The notes beneath the pieces are model-generated. The model saw only the letters and a list, made by a program, of their open reading frames with translations, did no database searches and was not told where the DNA came from. From Sediminispirochaeta smaragdinae DSM 11293 (lineage in GTDB: Bacteria > Spirochaetota > Spirochaetia > DSM-16054 > Sediminispirochaetaceae): 64,000 nucleotides of DNA. Positions 8,888 through 18,370 of this stretch are shown here, piece after piece. The first letter of the stretch is position 1. Every line of letters begins with the position of its first letter. The stretch covers positions 434,001 through 498,000 of the forward strand of contig NC_014364.1 in the NCBI RefSeq assembly GCF_000143985.1, written 5' to 3'. The translations under genes and the position numbers were made by a program.

Positions 8888-9364
8888 ATGTTCATACTTG
8901 AACTGATTGTAAGTGCAATCACTTCCCTACTGTTTCTGTTCTTTTTGTTGACATCGCTTGGAATGGAGAGTACGGGCAATCCTCTGGTTGGTCCAGGTGT
9001 TTTCCCCTCCATCTTATCGACCATCATTTTAATATGCAGCGTTTTGTGGTGTATCGATTCTTTGGTTGCGTATCTGAAACATCAAAAGAGCACAGGAACG
9101 CAAGAAGCGCACGATTCCCCAAATGGATTGTTTCACTTTACCAAGGAGAGCAGACGTCTTGCGATCATCATTATTCTGACAGTTTTGTACATATTAATCC
9201 TAATGCCGTTGGTTGGTTTTGTGATCTCGACGTTTCTCTTCCTGTTTGTGAGCGTGATGCTGTTCTATGGGAAATTGTCTTCTGCTTTGATTGTCTCTGT
9301 CTTGTTGTCTCTGGTGATGTTTGTGTTGTTCCAATTCGTACTACATCTGCCGATGCCAAGATAG
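8888..9364 (+). CDS. tctB: Tripartite tricarboxylate transporter small membrane subunit (TctB)
   Basis: 158 residues with four predicted membrane segments (about 4-22, 33-55, 90-112 and 118-155, the last a pair). A polar loop with KHQKSTGTQEAHD lies between the second and third. This is the size and topology of TctB, the poorly conserved 4-TM partner of TctA. The identification rests largely on its position between tctC and tctA. GTGAGG lies ahead of the ATG. Confidence 0.87.
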   Translation: MFILELIVSAITSLLFLFFLLTSLGMESTGNPLVGPGVFPSILSTIILICSVLWCIDSLVAYLKHQKSTGTQEAHDSPNGLFHFTKESRRLAIIIILTVLYILILMPLVGFVISTFLFLFVSVMLFYGKLSSALIVSVLLSLVMFVLFQFVLHLPMPR

Positions 9365-9387
9365 AAGAGAAAGGGGGAATAATCATC

Positions 9388-10878
9388 ATGACTGAAGTAT
9401 TGAATCTTGCGTTGTTGATGCAACCTAAAACGTTGATGTTTGCCATATTGGCAACATTTTTGGGCATCGTGGTAGGAGCTCTTCCCGGGCTCACCGCCAC
9501 GATGGCCGTATCGATCCTGGTTTCCCTGACCTTTGGATTAAACACTGCCGAGGCGATTGTAATCCTGATATCGGTATTTCTCGGAGGGATATACGGTGGA
9601 TCAAGGTCTGCTATACTTCTCAATGTACCTGGAACGCCCTCTTCGGCAGCGACTGCACTTGATGGATGGCCACTTTCTAAACGGGGCGAAGGAGGTGATG
9701 TGGGTATTCTTGTAACAACATTCTCCTCCTTGGCAGGAATTTTCGGATTGATTGTACTGGCCCTTCTGACCCCAGTGATTGCAAAGTTTGCTCTAAAGTT
9801 TGGTTATTGGGAGTATTTCTGGTTGGCTATAATGGGGGTGTTGATTAGCGCAACCCTCACTACCGGCGACATGAAAAATTATAAAGGAATCATAACTGGA
9901 TTTGCAGGGATGCTGATCGCTTGTGTGGGACTGGACCCAATCCACGGATTGCCTCGTCTTTGCTTTGGGACAACCCAACTTTACGGAGGAATTAACTTAG
10001 TTCCAGCGATGATAGGCCTGTTTGGTCTCACAGAGGCCTTCTCTGCTTTGATGGAACCTTCCTCCCACGACATCCTCGATGGAGGACCTGAGGCAAAATT
10101 GGGTTCTCTGGTGAAGAAGAGCTTCTCATTGCTCAAGAGGTATCCTATCAACTTTGCTCGTTCGAGTATCATAGGAACCTTCATCGGTGCACTGCCAGGC
10201 GTTGGTCCAGATATCGCCTCTTGGGTGGCATATGGAACAGCGAAGAAACAAAGCAAGACTCCAGAGGAGTACGGCCACGGATCCTATGAGGGAATCATTG
10301 CTTCGGAGACGGCTAATAATGCAGCGACCAGTGGTGTGTTCATTCCCTTGTTGACATTGGGGATTCCAGGAGATGCCGTTTCTGCGATAATACTCGGTGG
10401 AATCCAGATGCATGGTTATAAACCAGGACCGACATTCTTTTTCGAGAATCCTGGATTTGTCTATTTCCTAGCGGGAACCTTGTTTATCGTCAATGTTATC
10501 ATGTGGATAGAAGGCTGTGCAATCACGAAGGTGATCTCGAAGATCTTAAAGGCTCCTGTAGGAATTCTTATGCCGATCGTGATGGTGTTCTGTGTATTTG
10601 GTGCCTACATGATCAACCTGAGGAAATTCGATGTAATCCTCATGCTATGTTTCGGTCTCCTCGGGATCGTAATGCGAAAGTTCAAACTTCCTCCCGCCCC
10701 AATGGCCCTTGGTATCATTCTTGGTACATTGGCCGATACCAATTTCAGACAAGCAATGTTGGCGGGACGATACTCGGCCGCTCCGTTCTTTACCAGACCG
10801 CTTTCACTCATCATGTTCTTGGTGATTTTGACCGCGCTGCTCTCACCACTCTTCAAGCGGTTTGGGAAAACTAAATGA
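9388..10878 (+). CDS. tctA: Tripartite tricarboxylate transporter large membrane subunit (TctA)
   Basis: 496 residues from ATG 9388, which follows AAGGGGG. The open frame extends further upstream, but only over tctB, so the longer version is rejected. The TctA hallmarks are present: VGALPGLTATMAVSIL near the N-terminus, GGIYGGSRSAILLNVPGTP, and a second GALPGVGPDIASWVAYG. The last corresponds to the family's repeated GxxPGxG motif. About ten to twelve hydrophobic segments span the protein. It forms the sodium- or proton-driven carboxylate symporter with TctB and receives substrate from TctC. Confidence 0.94.
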   Translation: MTEVLNLALLMQPKTLMFAILATFLGIVVGALPGLTATMAVSILVSLTFGLNTAEAIVILISVFLGGIYGGSRSAILLNVPGTPSSAATALDGWPLSKRGEGGDVGILVTTFSSLAGIFGLIVLALLTPVIAKFALKFGYWEYFWLAIMGVLISATLTTGDMKNYKGIITGFAGMLIACVGLDPIHGLPRLCFGTTQLYGGINLVPAMIGLFGLTEAFSALMEPSSHDILDGGPEAKLGSLVKKSFSLLKRYPINFARSSIIGTFIGALPGVGPDIASWVAYGTAKKQSKTPEEYGHGSYEGIIASETANNAATSGVFIPLLTLGIPGDAVSAIILGGIQMHGYKPGPTFFFENPGFVYFLAGTLFIVNVIMWIEGCAITKVISKILKAPVGILMPIVMVFCVFGAYMINLRKFDVILMLCFGLLGIVMRKFKLPPAPMALGIILGTLADTNFRQAMLAGRYSAAPFFTRPLSLIMFLVILTALLSPLFKRFGKTK

Positions 10879-10925
10879 TCAGACAAGGCCAAAGGGCTAT
10901 GATACAATGTCTTGTGGGGTAACAA

Positions 10926-11663
10926 ATGGTGGATAATCTGGAAGCATATAGAGATGCAGTTGACTCGCGAGTTTCTCAGATTACTGACGAGATAATTTCC
11001 TACATTACGACCAACGGATCGCAACCTGGCGACAAACTTCTCAGCGAATCCCAGATATCCGAGAACCTGAATCTCAGTAAGACGAGTGTCAGGGAGTGTG
11101 TCTCGATGTTGAACAATATCGGACTTATCCACTCGGTCCAAGGAAAGGGCCTGATTCTCAACGAGGTCACGGTAGATACCTTCTTCCGGCAATTTCATCA
11201 TCCGGCGATGAATTTGTTTTTGAAGCTCAGTCCGGAGGAAGTGAAGAACATAAAGGATTTGCGGGTACTGATTGAGACATACGCGGTAGAACACTACTTA
11301 GAATCTGATGAGGATGACCCGTTGGAGGAGATGGAAGGACTCTTGCAGCAGATGAAGGGGTTGTGCCAATCTGACGACTGTGTCGGCTACATGGAAATTG
11401 ATCTACTTTTCCATAAGAATATCGTGAGTTTGGCACGTAACAACTTCCTGTCCAACATATATTCGGTGATTCGGATACCAATACTACGAGAAGTTGAGGT
11501 CGCTTTCTCGAAAGGCAACCTTAACACTATCCAGATGTATCATGAAAAGATCCATGAGGAATTGAAACAGAAAAATAGAAATGTAATCAATCTTATGCAG
11601 AAACATTTGGAGTACCTGATTCGCCCCAAGACTGCGTTGAAGCATCATCCTCCGTTAAAATAG
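10926..11663 (+). CDS. GntR/FadR-family transcriptional regulator, second copy
   Basis: 245 residues. The winged helix is at about 15-85 (LLSESQISENLNLSKTSVRE, then GLIHSVQGKGLI), followed by an FCD domain (LRVLIETYAVEHYL, EIDLLFHKNIVSLA, MYHEKIHEEL). It is paralogous to the GntR protein at 1427-2113, sharing for example TSVRE and the VQG-x-G wing. It starts 47 bp after tctA and is followed by the LarA-like gene. A TACAAT sequence just upstream could allow separate transcription. It probably senses the transported acid or an intermediate. Confidence 0.88.
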   Translation: MVDNLEAYRDAVDSRVSQITDEIISYITTNGSQPGDKLLSESQISENLNLSKTSVRECVSMLNNIGLIHSVQGKGLILNEVTVDTFFRQFHHPAMNLFLKLSPEEVKNIKDLRVLIETYAVEHYLESDEDDPLEEMEGLLQQMKGLCQSDDCVGYMEIDLLFHKNIVSLARNNFLSNIYSVIRIPILREVEVAFSKGNLNTIQMYHEKIHEELKQKNRNVINLMQKHLEYLIRPKTALKHHPPLK

Positions 11664-11786
11664 GGATATTCTTGAATAGAAAATTATTCCCCTGTCAACA
11701 CACCAAGGGATTCGGTCATCCGATCATTCTTTTCTGAATAACCGAAATTATCTTGAAATTAGACGATCCATCATGAGGAGAGGCAG

Positions 11787-13079
11787 ATGATTGCTGGAAG
11801 AAAGCGGCCGATGAGTTCCCAATTGGTCCAACATACTTCGATCCCCAGGTTTTTTGGGGTTCGGCAGAACTTCGATAGAAACAGCATGGATCCATTGGAG
11901 ATTCCTTTGGTGGTACAGAAGGTGATCTCCCAGAAGGGGATTGGAAATCGTGTCCTGCCTGGTATGAAAGTCGCGGTCACCGTAGGATCAAGAGGGATCA
12001 ATAATCTTCCAATTATAGTCAAGAGTATTGTTGAGGAAGTCTTCGCTCGAGGTGCCTTTCCGTTCATTGTTCCTGCAATGGGAAGCCATGGTTCCTCCAC
12101 TGCCGAGGGACAACGCAAGCTTATCGAAGGGTATGGTGTGACAGAAGCATATCTCGGTTGTCCTATCCTGTCCTCAATGGAGGTGGTGTGTATCGGAAAA
12201 ACCGATGATGGAAGGGATGCGTTCATCGACAAGTACGCTTTCTCAGCTGATGGAATCATCCTTTTTAATAGGGTTAAACCACACACTGCCTTCCGTGGCC
12301 CCTACGAGAGTGGGATTATGAAAATGATGGCTATTGGGTTGGGCAATCAACATGGCGCGGAAGCATGCCATGAAATGGGATTCAGGACCATGGGGAGGAA
12401 CGTTGAGCTTTTTGGGAAGGCTATCCTCAAAAACGCTCCGATTTTGTTCGCCGTACCGGTCATCGAAAATGCATTCGATGAGACACAACGGATTCTTGCA
12501 ATCGGTGCGGAATCAATCATTGAAGAAGAGCCGAAGTTGTTGCAGGAAGCATACTCATTGATGCCCAAGCTCTATGAGGAATATTGCGATGTTTTAATTG
12601 TCGATAAAATCGGAAAGAACTATAGTGGAGATGGCATGGATCCAAACATCACCGGTACTTTTTCCACTCCATATGCTGAGGGAGGTATTTGCGCACAACG
12701 GGTATGTGTGCTGGATCTCAGTGACGAAACACACGGGAATGGGGTAGGTATTGGTATGGCAAATGTGACGACACAACGGGCAGTCGATAAACTTGATATA
12801 GACTCGATGTATTCAAATGTAATCACCAGTACCGTACTCGGGGGAGTTCGGATACCGCTTACGATGGAGAATGACAGGGAAGCCATCCAAGTTTGTATCC
12901 AAACCTGTAACGAGATCGATAGGAAAAAGGTCCGTATTATCCGAATTCCCAACAGCATGCATATCAGCCGCATTCTGATGAGTGAAATCTATTATGATCA
13001 AGTACGATCGAATTCGTTCTATACTGTGGAAAGTGAACCGGAATTCCTCGAATTCGATGCTGAAGGAAATTTATGGTAA
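11787..13079 (+). CDS. LarA-like nickel-dependent hydroxyacid racemase/epimerase homologue
   Basis: 430 residues of the lactate-racemase (DUF2088) superfamily. AMGSHGSSTAEGQRKLIEGY carries His101, like the proximal-substrate His of LarA. RVKPHTAFRGPYESGIMKMM carries His166 and Lys179, and HGAEACH carries His189 and His195. In LarA, a lysine and histidines in comparable positions hold the nickel-pincer nucleotide. Superfamily members epimerise lactate, malate, gluconate-type acids and others. No larB, larC or larE cofactor genes are in this window, so they must be elsewhere if the enzyme is active. GAGGAG lies 6 nt before the ATG. It closes the rightward catabolic operon. Confidence 0.78.
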   Translation: MIAGRKRPMSSQLVQHTSIPRFFGVRQNFDRNSMDPLEIPLVVQKVISQKGIGNRVLPGMKVAVTVGSRGINNLPIIVKSIVEEVFARGAFPFIVPAMGSHGSSTAEGQRKLIEGYGVTEAYLGCPILSSMEVVCIGKTDDGRDAFIDKYAFSADGIILFNRVKPHTAFRGPYESGIMKMMAIGLGNQHGAEACHEMGFRTMGRNVELFGKAILKNAPILFAVPVIENAFDETQRILAIGAESIIEEEPKLLQEAYSLMPKLYEEYCDVLIVDKIGKNYSGDGMDPNITGTFSTPYAEGGICAQRVCVLDLSDETHGNGVGIGMANVTTQRAVDKLDIDSMYSNVITSTVLGGVRIPLTMENDREAIQVCIQTCNEIDRKKVRIIRIPNSMHISRILMSEIYYDQVRSNSFYTVESEPEFLEFDAEGNLW

Positions 13080-13217
13080 ACGAAAGCAAACGGTGATACT
13101 CATCTTATGACTTAATTTGTTTTGGTGTTGACAGTTCACTTAAGCTGCCTGGCCTCACCTTACATTTTATTTCACCTTAGCAATTGTAACTTCAGTTCTC
13201 AAATACGGCAATCTCTT

Positions 13218-13568
13218 TCATTTTTCCCTTTCCGGCTCGGTCAGGTATTTTAATTCATCGATGTCATATTGGAGTCTTCTTATTTCATTGAAAATATGGT
13301 GCTTTAAATCTATATCATTTTCTATCTGCTTTGTCCCATCAGAATCATCTTCTTGAATATCATCACTTTCTTCTTTTTCATATGTTTCTATATGACCGCC
13401 TTGGTCTACAAATTTATACAACTGATTAAGTAGTGTGGTCATTTTTGCCGCTTTGTCAGATTTCCTATCTTTCAAATTTCCTAAAAGATTTTCAGAAATT
13501 TCTTCAAGATTTGTTTCTTTATATTGTTCCGCTTGTTCCTCAAGTTTTTCTGCTACTGTGTAATCAGG
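13218..13568 (-). pseudogene. 3' end of an unknown gene, truncated by the IS21 element
   Basis: The minus-strand frame ends at 13218 and is open back through the IS21 terminus at 13569. Only the part to the left of that terminus is native sequence (about 115 residues). It is highly charged, likely helical, with acidic runs (EKEESDDIQEDDSDG), and AT-rich compared with the catabolic locus. The first 20 residues of the longest reading come from the IS21 end (LTPVKNCNFIPV). No family is recognised. The start and N-terminal part have been lost. Confidence 0.5.
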
Positions 13569-13634
13569 TGTCAACACCGGAATGAAATTGCAGTTTTTCA
13601 CCGGAGTTAAATTGCAGAGTTCCGGCAAAAATCT

Positions 13635-14160
13635 TTAGAAGCCAACGGCTCCAATCTTCATTCTGTCTTTCATACGATACGAATCGCCTTTAAGGCTCAC
13701 CACATGGGAATGATGCAAGAGCCTGTCCAGAGTTGCAGTGGCGACTGCATCATCAGCCATAATCTCACCCCACTTGCCAAAAGTTTTATTTGAAGTGAGG
13801 ATGATAGATCCACGTTCATACCGGGTATTAATAAGCTGGAAAAACAATGCAGCTTGCTCTGAATTGAGGTTTTCGTAACCGACTTCATCTATCAGCAGAA
13901 CATGAGGTTTCCCGAACCATGTCAGCTTGTTCTTTAGCCGTCCCTGGTCCCGTGACCGCTGTAATCGTTCCAATAGGTCCAGACAGCTGATAAAGTATGC
14001 GGTGTAGCCATTTAGGCAGGCTTTTTGTCCCAGAGCCGTCATGAGGTGAGTCTTTCCCAGACCGCTTGGTCCGAGGAGAATGATGTTTTCCCTGCGCTCG
14101 ATAAACGCCAGATTGGACAGCTCGTTGAACTGCTTCTGAGTAAGTCCTCCCTTTGGCCAG
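13635..14160 (-). pseudogene. istB remnant (IS21 helper ATPase), 5' part deleted
   Basis: The frame that includes 13635-14042 reads upstream through GLTQKQFNELSNLAF and the Walker A sequence GPSGLGKTHL. It then gives VLLIDEVGYENLNSEQ as Walker B and LTSNKTFGKWGEI. This is the C-terminal two thirds of IstB, about 175 residues. The N-terminal roughly 80 residues are absent and the frame runs directly into the middle of istA. No plausible start exists for the complete ATPase domain. Confidence 0.8.
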
Positions 14161-14908
14161 GAGGGAAGGTTTTGTGCTCAATCCAGAAATTGTTCTCGTA
14201 AAAGTGAATAAACCGTTCCACCTTGCCTTTGGTCTGTGGTCGCCGTACCTGACAGCGCCGCGGAGTAAATCCATAATGCCGGGCCAGTGAAAGGAGATGC
14301 TTGTTCGGTACCCACTTCCCATCTGTCGTTGAGTAGATAAATGCAGTTTTCATATTGTCGTACAGGATTTCCTGCGGTACACCGCCAAAGTACTGAAACG
14401 CAAGAACATGGCACATCAGGACTGTCGCCTGGTCCATGCTGGTAGTGTGTATGACAAATGGCTTGCGGGAATAACCGAAGACCATTACAAATGCGTAGAG
14501 CTTCTTCAATCTCCCATCGACCCGGTGGTTCCCTAATTCCTTCCAGTCAACCTGCGCCTGGAACCCTGGTTCTGTTTCAAAGCGGATAACCGCTTTCCGG
14601 TTACACTCGGCCGCTTTCTTTGCAGCATAGTCCCTGAGGATCGTCACGCTACCTGCGTATTCTTGCTTTCGTAATTGACGGAGCAGGACTTCCCGATTGA
14701 ACGAGGGATCATCCTCGGGTATAGTATCAATGTAGGGTTTGAATGGGTCGAGCTTGCTCGGATAGTTCCGTTTTTTACGTGGTCGTGAGGGCTCCGTCAG
14801 ATAGTAGTGAACCATGCGTTCACTTTTCCCGAGGGATTCAGCAATTTCTCTGATCTTCTTGCCCTGTCGTTTCAACATCTGTGCTTCATGCATCAGTAAC
14901 TCCAGCAT
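14039..14908 (-). pseudogene. istA remnant (IS21 transposase), 3' part deleted
   Basis: The first about 255 residues are a good IstA N-terminus: a helix-turn-helix region (GKKIREIAESLGKSERMV), then a DDE core with QAQVDWKELG, LYDNMKTAF and QTKGKVERFIHFYENNF. After NNFWIEHKTFPPGQ the frame enters istB DNA out of phase and gives nonsense until 14039. A normal IstA has 400-500 residues, so the C-terminal domain is lost through a deletion that fused the two genes. Confidence 0.82.
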
Positions 14909-15038
14909 TGTAGGGCGTACTCCTTGTTTTTATGATTGTTTGGCTACAACCATTACAAGGAGGTACCGCCCTTTTTTTCAAGCCGGAGTCTCCAATTTCA
15001 TTCCGATGATTTCCTGCAATTTACCTCCGGTGGCGACA

Positions 15039-15795
15039 CCGGAGGGCTGTAACCAGGTATGGAGCGCCGATTACAAGGGTAAGTTTAAAATGGGGAATGG
15101 AAGGTACTGTTATCCCCTTACTATTTGCGACAGCTATTCCAGGATGATCCTTGCCATAAAAGGGCTGCATAATCCTAATTTTGAAGAAACAACGCCGATA
15201 TTTATTGATGTATTCAAGGTTTATGGACTTCCTGTACAACTGCACACGGATAACGGTTCACCGTTTGCCAGTATTCGGTCCCTGGGACGAATCACCAAGT
15301 TTGCTGTATGGCTGATGGAGTTAGGAGTTCAGCCAGTGTACAGCGATCCGGCATCACCGCAACAGAATGGCCGACATGAACGAATGCACCGAGAATTGAA
15401 AGCAGCAGCCTGTAATAAGCCTGGAAAAACCTTACAGGCACAACAACGGAAAATGAATGAGTTTCAACGAGGTTCGTCCGCATGAAGCATTGGGGATGGT
15501 AGTGCCGAAGAGTGTACATGAGAAGTCTAAGCGTATCTACTCGAACAAAATATCTGATTGGGAATATCCTGCTGAATACCTGGTAAAACATGTATGTGGA
15601 AATGGGAATGTACGGTCAGGAAAGAATCGCTGGACTCCGATCTCTACAGCACTATCCACTAAGAATATCGGGATAGAGGAATTGGGAGAGGGTATCTTCA
15701 GGATCTGGTTCAGGGATTTTATATTGGGATACTTGGACGAATCGGATCTTCGGGTGTATGATATTCATGAGTTTCAGTATGTACCGAAACTGTAA
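15039..15795 (+). pseudogene. IS481-family transposase, 5'-truncated and frameshifted
   Basis: Beginning at the IS21 right end the frame reads NQVWSADYKGKF and LTICDSYSRMI (first catalytic Asp), LHTDNGSPFAS (second Asp) and SPQQNGRHERMHREL (catalytic Glu). Near 15455-15475 the homology moves to the +1 frame, which continues FNEVRPHEALGMVVP and the usual C-terminal extension (GIFRIWFRDFILGYLD) to the stop at 15795. The N-terminal DNA-binding part is lost at the IS21 junction. It belongs to the same broad family as the remnant at 170-420. Confidence 0.82.
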
Positions 15796-15862
15796 ATGGA
15801 TATCTTAGATAAGTGTTTATAAGGTGTTGAACTGTACAAATCTCAACTCTTAGGAACGAAAG

Positions 15863-16792
15863 ATGAGAATAAATTATAGGCGACTACTTGTACTTTCACT
15901 CATTATATGGGTATGTGGTGCGGCATTCCTACCCGGTGAGTCGTTAACGCAGTTTCCGGGAACGAACCTTTACTTCGAACTTCCCGAAGGCTTTAGTTGG
16001 AACACCAAATACAATGCCTTCACTGGCCCTCTGCAAACATCGCTGACCATCGGCATCAGCACCTATCCGTATGATCAAATTGTGCAACAAATAACCACCA
16101 CGATGAAATCTAATACCCAGGCTGAATTAGTAGAATCTCAAATCAGTCCGAATAATAGCTTTTTCCATATACGCAATAATTCGTTTGAACAATTAATGTA
16201 CATTATTGCTACAAAAGGCTATGTGTATACGCTCACTTATATGGGGGTTCCCTTACTCGATAAACATTTTATGAATCGATATGCCCGTATCCGTGACACC
16301 ATCACGATTAACCCCGAGAAGGTGGGCGATATTCAAGAACTACAATTTTTCGCTCTACCCAATCAAGGCTTTTTCTTCACACAATTGGTATCTATCAGGC
16401 ATTACTTTCAAAAAAACTATCCTGATGGAAATTCCGCTATTGTATCAATTGGAAAAATCCCTGAAATCAAGCAAGAAACGATTATAAAAAGGTATGGATC
16501 TTATATGAATTACTATACCCAGATTGCGTTAAACAATGAAAAGGCAAAGGGGCAATCCATTACAAACAAAGAACAAACGATATGCAAAAATGAAAGTACT
16601 GGAAGCGAAGGGTATGAAATTTTACTCCAATACAAAAACAGTGAAAATGTGGTCACATTTCTTTACAATTGCTTTTTTGTCGTCGGCGACAATGTCATCA
16701 TTATTGAAGGACAACCCATGAAAGGCTATGCGTCCCAAATCGTAGAGGATTTAAAAGAACTCTCCCGCAATACTGTATTTACGTTTAAATAA
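15863..16792 (+). CDS. Secreted protein of unknown function
   Basis: 309 residues with a signal peptide (MRINYRRLLVLSLIIWVCGAAFLPG). The soluble domain is rich in aromatic and beta-type sequence, starting FPGTNLYFELPEGFSWNTKY, which resembles secreted proteins that begin by assessing a lipid- or membrane-like substrate. I recognise no family and no catalytic motif. Base composition (about 40% GC) is lower than in the operons on either side. It lies alone between transposase remnants and the IS256 element, so it is probably an acquired cargo gene. The start is supported by the signal sequence and a GGAACGAAAG site. Confidence 0.7.
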   Translation: MRINYRRLLVLSLIIWVCGAAFLPGESLTQFPGTNLYFELPEGFSWNTKYNAFTGPLQTSLTIGISTYPYDQIVQQITTTMKSNTQAELVESQISPNNSFFHIRNNSFEQLMYIIATKGYVYTLTYMGVPLLDKHFMNRYARIRDTITINPEKVGDIQELQFFALPNQGFFFTQLVSIRHYFQKNYPDGNSAIVSIGKIPEIKQETIIKRYGSYMNYYTQIALNNEKAKGQSITNKEQTICKNESTGSEGYEILLQYKNSENVVTFLYNCFFVVGDNVIIIEGQPMKGYASQIVEDLKELSRNTVFTFK

Positions 16793-16820
16793 TCAGTGTT
16801 CTTTCCGTCGCATCGTTTGT

Positions 16821-16876
16821 ACATAACATTCAATTGAGCTGCGTGGCGTTCACTGGCATGTGTTTGTGCTCTTTCT
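16821..16876 (+). repeat. 56-bp diverged repeat, copy A
   Basis: This copy, ACATAACATTCAATTGAGCT and onward to CTCTTTCT, matches copy B at 19634-19689 at 50 of 56 positions. It lies about 105 bp outside the left end of the IS256 element and is not part of any insertion-sequence end I can see. Confidence 0.75.
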
Positions 16877-16982
16877 TTCATGAATTATACCATATCTTTG
16901 GTAGATTAGTGCTTCCACTTTTAAATCAAGCTCTTCTTTACCCAGCCCCCAGCACAAACAATGGCAGTCGGTAGTGTCAATA

Positions 16983-18299
16983 ATCTTGCGCAAATTCTTT
17001 TTGCCTCAATCTGAAGAATTTACTTATGAGACCTGATCCTCCCGATCGTAATCAATCAGCAGGTCCATATTCAGATACTTCCGTTCATTCCATGTAGAAC
17101 CTGAGATATGACGCAGCCGGGCCGAGACCAGCATCAGGGCAGATTCTCCATCAGGGAATGAACCGATTACTCGTGTCCTCCTTCTGATTTCTCGCATGAT
17201 TCTTTCAAGTCCATTGTTGGTCCTGATTCTTTTCCAGTGCTCCACCGGGAAGTGATAGTACGAAAAGGTTTCGAAGGATCCTTCCCGCACAAGGGCAGCC
17301 GCTTTATAAAGTTTTATATCCATGAGCTTCTGAGCAATGAGATCCTTTTTCCTGATCGCCTCTTCCTTGTTCTCCTGGGCGTGGATTGCCTTCAGCATTG
17401 TGGCAACCTCTTTCACTTTGCCGTGGGGAACAAAACTGAATACGTTCCGGTAGAAGTGGACGACACAGCGTTGCCAGCGTGCCTGGGGATAAAACTCCGG
17501 CATCGATTCGACTAACCCCAAAGATTTGTCGGAGATGAACATATCGACAGTCGCAAGGCCGCGTTCTTTGAGATACCTCAAGAAGCGTTGCCAGCTGTCC
17601 TTATCTTCCTTAGTGCCCTCTGCAACCCCGATAATCTCCCGAAATCCATCCTGATTGACACCAATGGCAACCAGAACCGACACATTTCTCACTTCACCGG
17701 CCCAGGATCGCTTCATCCAGATCCCGTCCAGATACACATAGGCGTAATGGCTCTCAAGCGGCAGGTTCCGCCACTTCTCGATTTCTTCGTAGATTTTCTT
17801 GTTGAGATTACTGATCGTTCCCGGTGACACTACCGCTCCCCACAGGGCTTCTGTGATGTCTTCGACTCTCCGCACCGACACTCCTGCCAAGTACATTTCC
17901 ACCATCGCTTCCTCTACGGAAATCTCCCGGCGTTTGTACCGTTCAATGATCGCCGTTTCGAAGGTTACCTTCTTCAACTTTGGCATCTGAATGGTTACTT
18001 CACCAGCCTTGGTCAACAGCTTTCGGTTATAATGGCCGGCTCGATACCCCTTCCGATCTGTGTTTCTCTCATGCTTCTGGGCATTGACTAATTGCTCGGC
18101 TTCAGCTTCCAGCATGGCATTCAACGTCTCTTCGACAGTTTCCCGTACAAATTCCCCCAAATGGGCTTTAACTTCTTCCTCATTTATCTCGATAATCTTA
18201 CTGTTCATATAGTCCTCTTTCTGACTTGGTTTTGGTCGTACTTAATCAATCGTCAGATTGAGGACTTTCTTTTTATCGAAATTAGAATTTGCGCAAGAT
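16983..18299. mobile_element. IS256-family insertion sequence
   Basis: Perfect 16-bp terminal inverted repeats, ATCTTGCGCAAATTCT at 16983-16998 and its complement at 18284-18299, bound 1317 bp holding one transposase gene on the minus strand. The next 20 bp are only partly complementary (CCTCAATCTGA is shared further in). No clear 8-9 bp target duplication is visible, which suggests rearrangement after insertion. Confidence 0.85.
17024..18208 (-). CDS. IS256-family (MULE-type) transposase
   Basis: 394 residues, the normal length for the family. The transposase_mut layout is complete: an N-terminal EEEVKAHLGEFVRETVEETL region, the first catalytic Asp in YVYLDGIWMKRSW, the second in TVDMFISDKSLGLVESMPEF, the CVVHFYRNVF motif and the catalytic Glu in GLERIMREIRRRTRVIGSFP. 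There are no stops or frameshifts, so it is probably functional. It catalyses movement of the surrounding element. Confidence 0.94.
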   Translation of the reverse strand: MNSKIIEINEEEVKAHLGEFVRETVEETLNAMLEAEAEQLVNAQKHERNTDRKGYRAGHYNRKLLTKAGEVTIQMPKLKKVTFETAIIERYKRREISVEEAMVEMYLAGVSVRRVEDITEALWGAVVSPGTISNLNKKIYEEIEKWRNLPLESHYAYVYLDGIWMKRSWAGEVRNVSVLVAIGVNQDGFREIIGVAEGTKEDKDSWQRFLRYLKERGLATVDMFISDKSLGLVESMPEFYPQARWQRCVVHFYRNVFSFVPHGKVKEVATMLKAIHAQENKEEAIRKKDLIAQKLMDIKLYKAAALVREGSFETFSYYHFPVEHWKRIRTNNGLERIMREIRRRTRVIGSFPDGESALMLVSARLRHISGSTWNERKYLNMDLLIDYDREDQVS

Positions 18300-18303
18300 A
18301 TTA

Positions 18304-18348
18304 TACGTCATCTGGCAGTCACCACGTCTGCTCCAATTGCTGATTATG
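18304..18348 (-). repeat. Diverged repeat, copy C (inverted)
   Basis: The reverse complement reads ACATAATCAGCAATTGGAGC and continues AGACGTGGTGACTGCCAGATG. It aligns with copies A and B through ACATAA, CAATTG-AG, ACGTGG and CACTGACAG-type blocks with small indels. It starts directly beside the right end of the IS256 element. Homology is clear by eye but weaker than between A and B. Confidence 0.45.
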
Positions 18349-18370
18349 TTCTTCTAACTATCTTTTTCCT

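Larger units (their letters stand above)
13569..15038. mobile_element. Internally deleted IS21-family element
   Basis: The left end reads TGTCAACACCGGAATGAAAT. The reverse complement of the right end reads TGTCGCCACCGGAGGTAAAT. Both ends carry further sub-repeats of the GGAATGAAATTG / GGAGTTAAATTGCAG type, which is typical of IS21 termini. At 1470 bp it is much shorter than a full IS21 (about 2-2.5 kb), because the end of istA and the start of istB are missing. The flanks (unknown gene on the left, IS481 transposase on the right) do not join into one gene, and I see no target-site duplication. Confidence 0.85.

Noticed and set aside
9034-9387. Upstream extension of the TctA frame (118 extra residues).
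   Set aside because: It overlaps tctB in another frame, and a good ribosome site precedes ATG 9388, where family homology starts.
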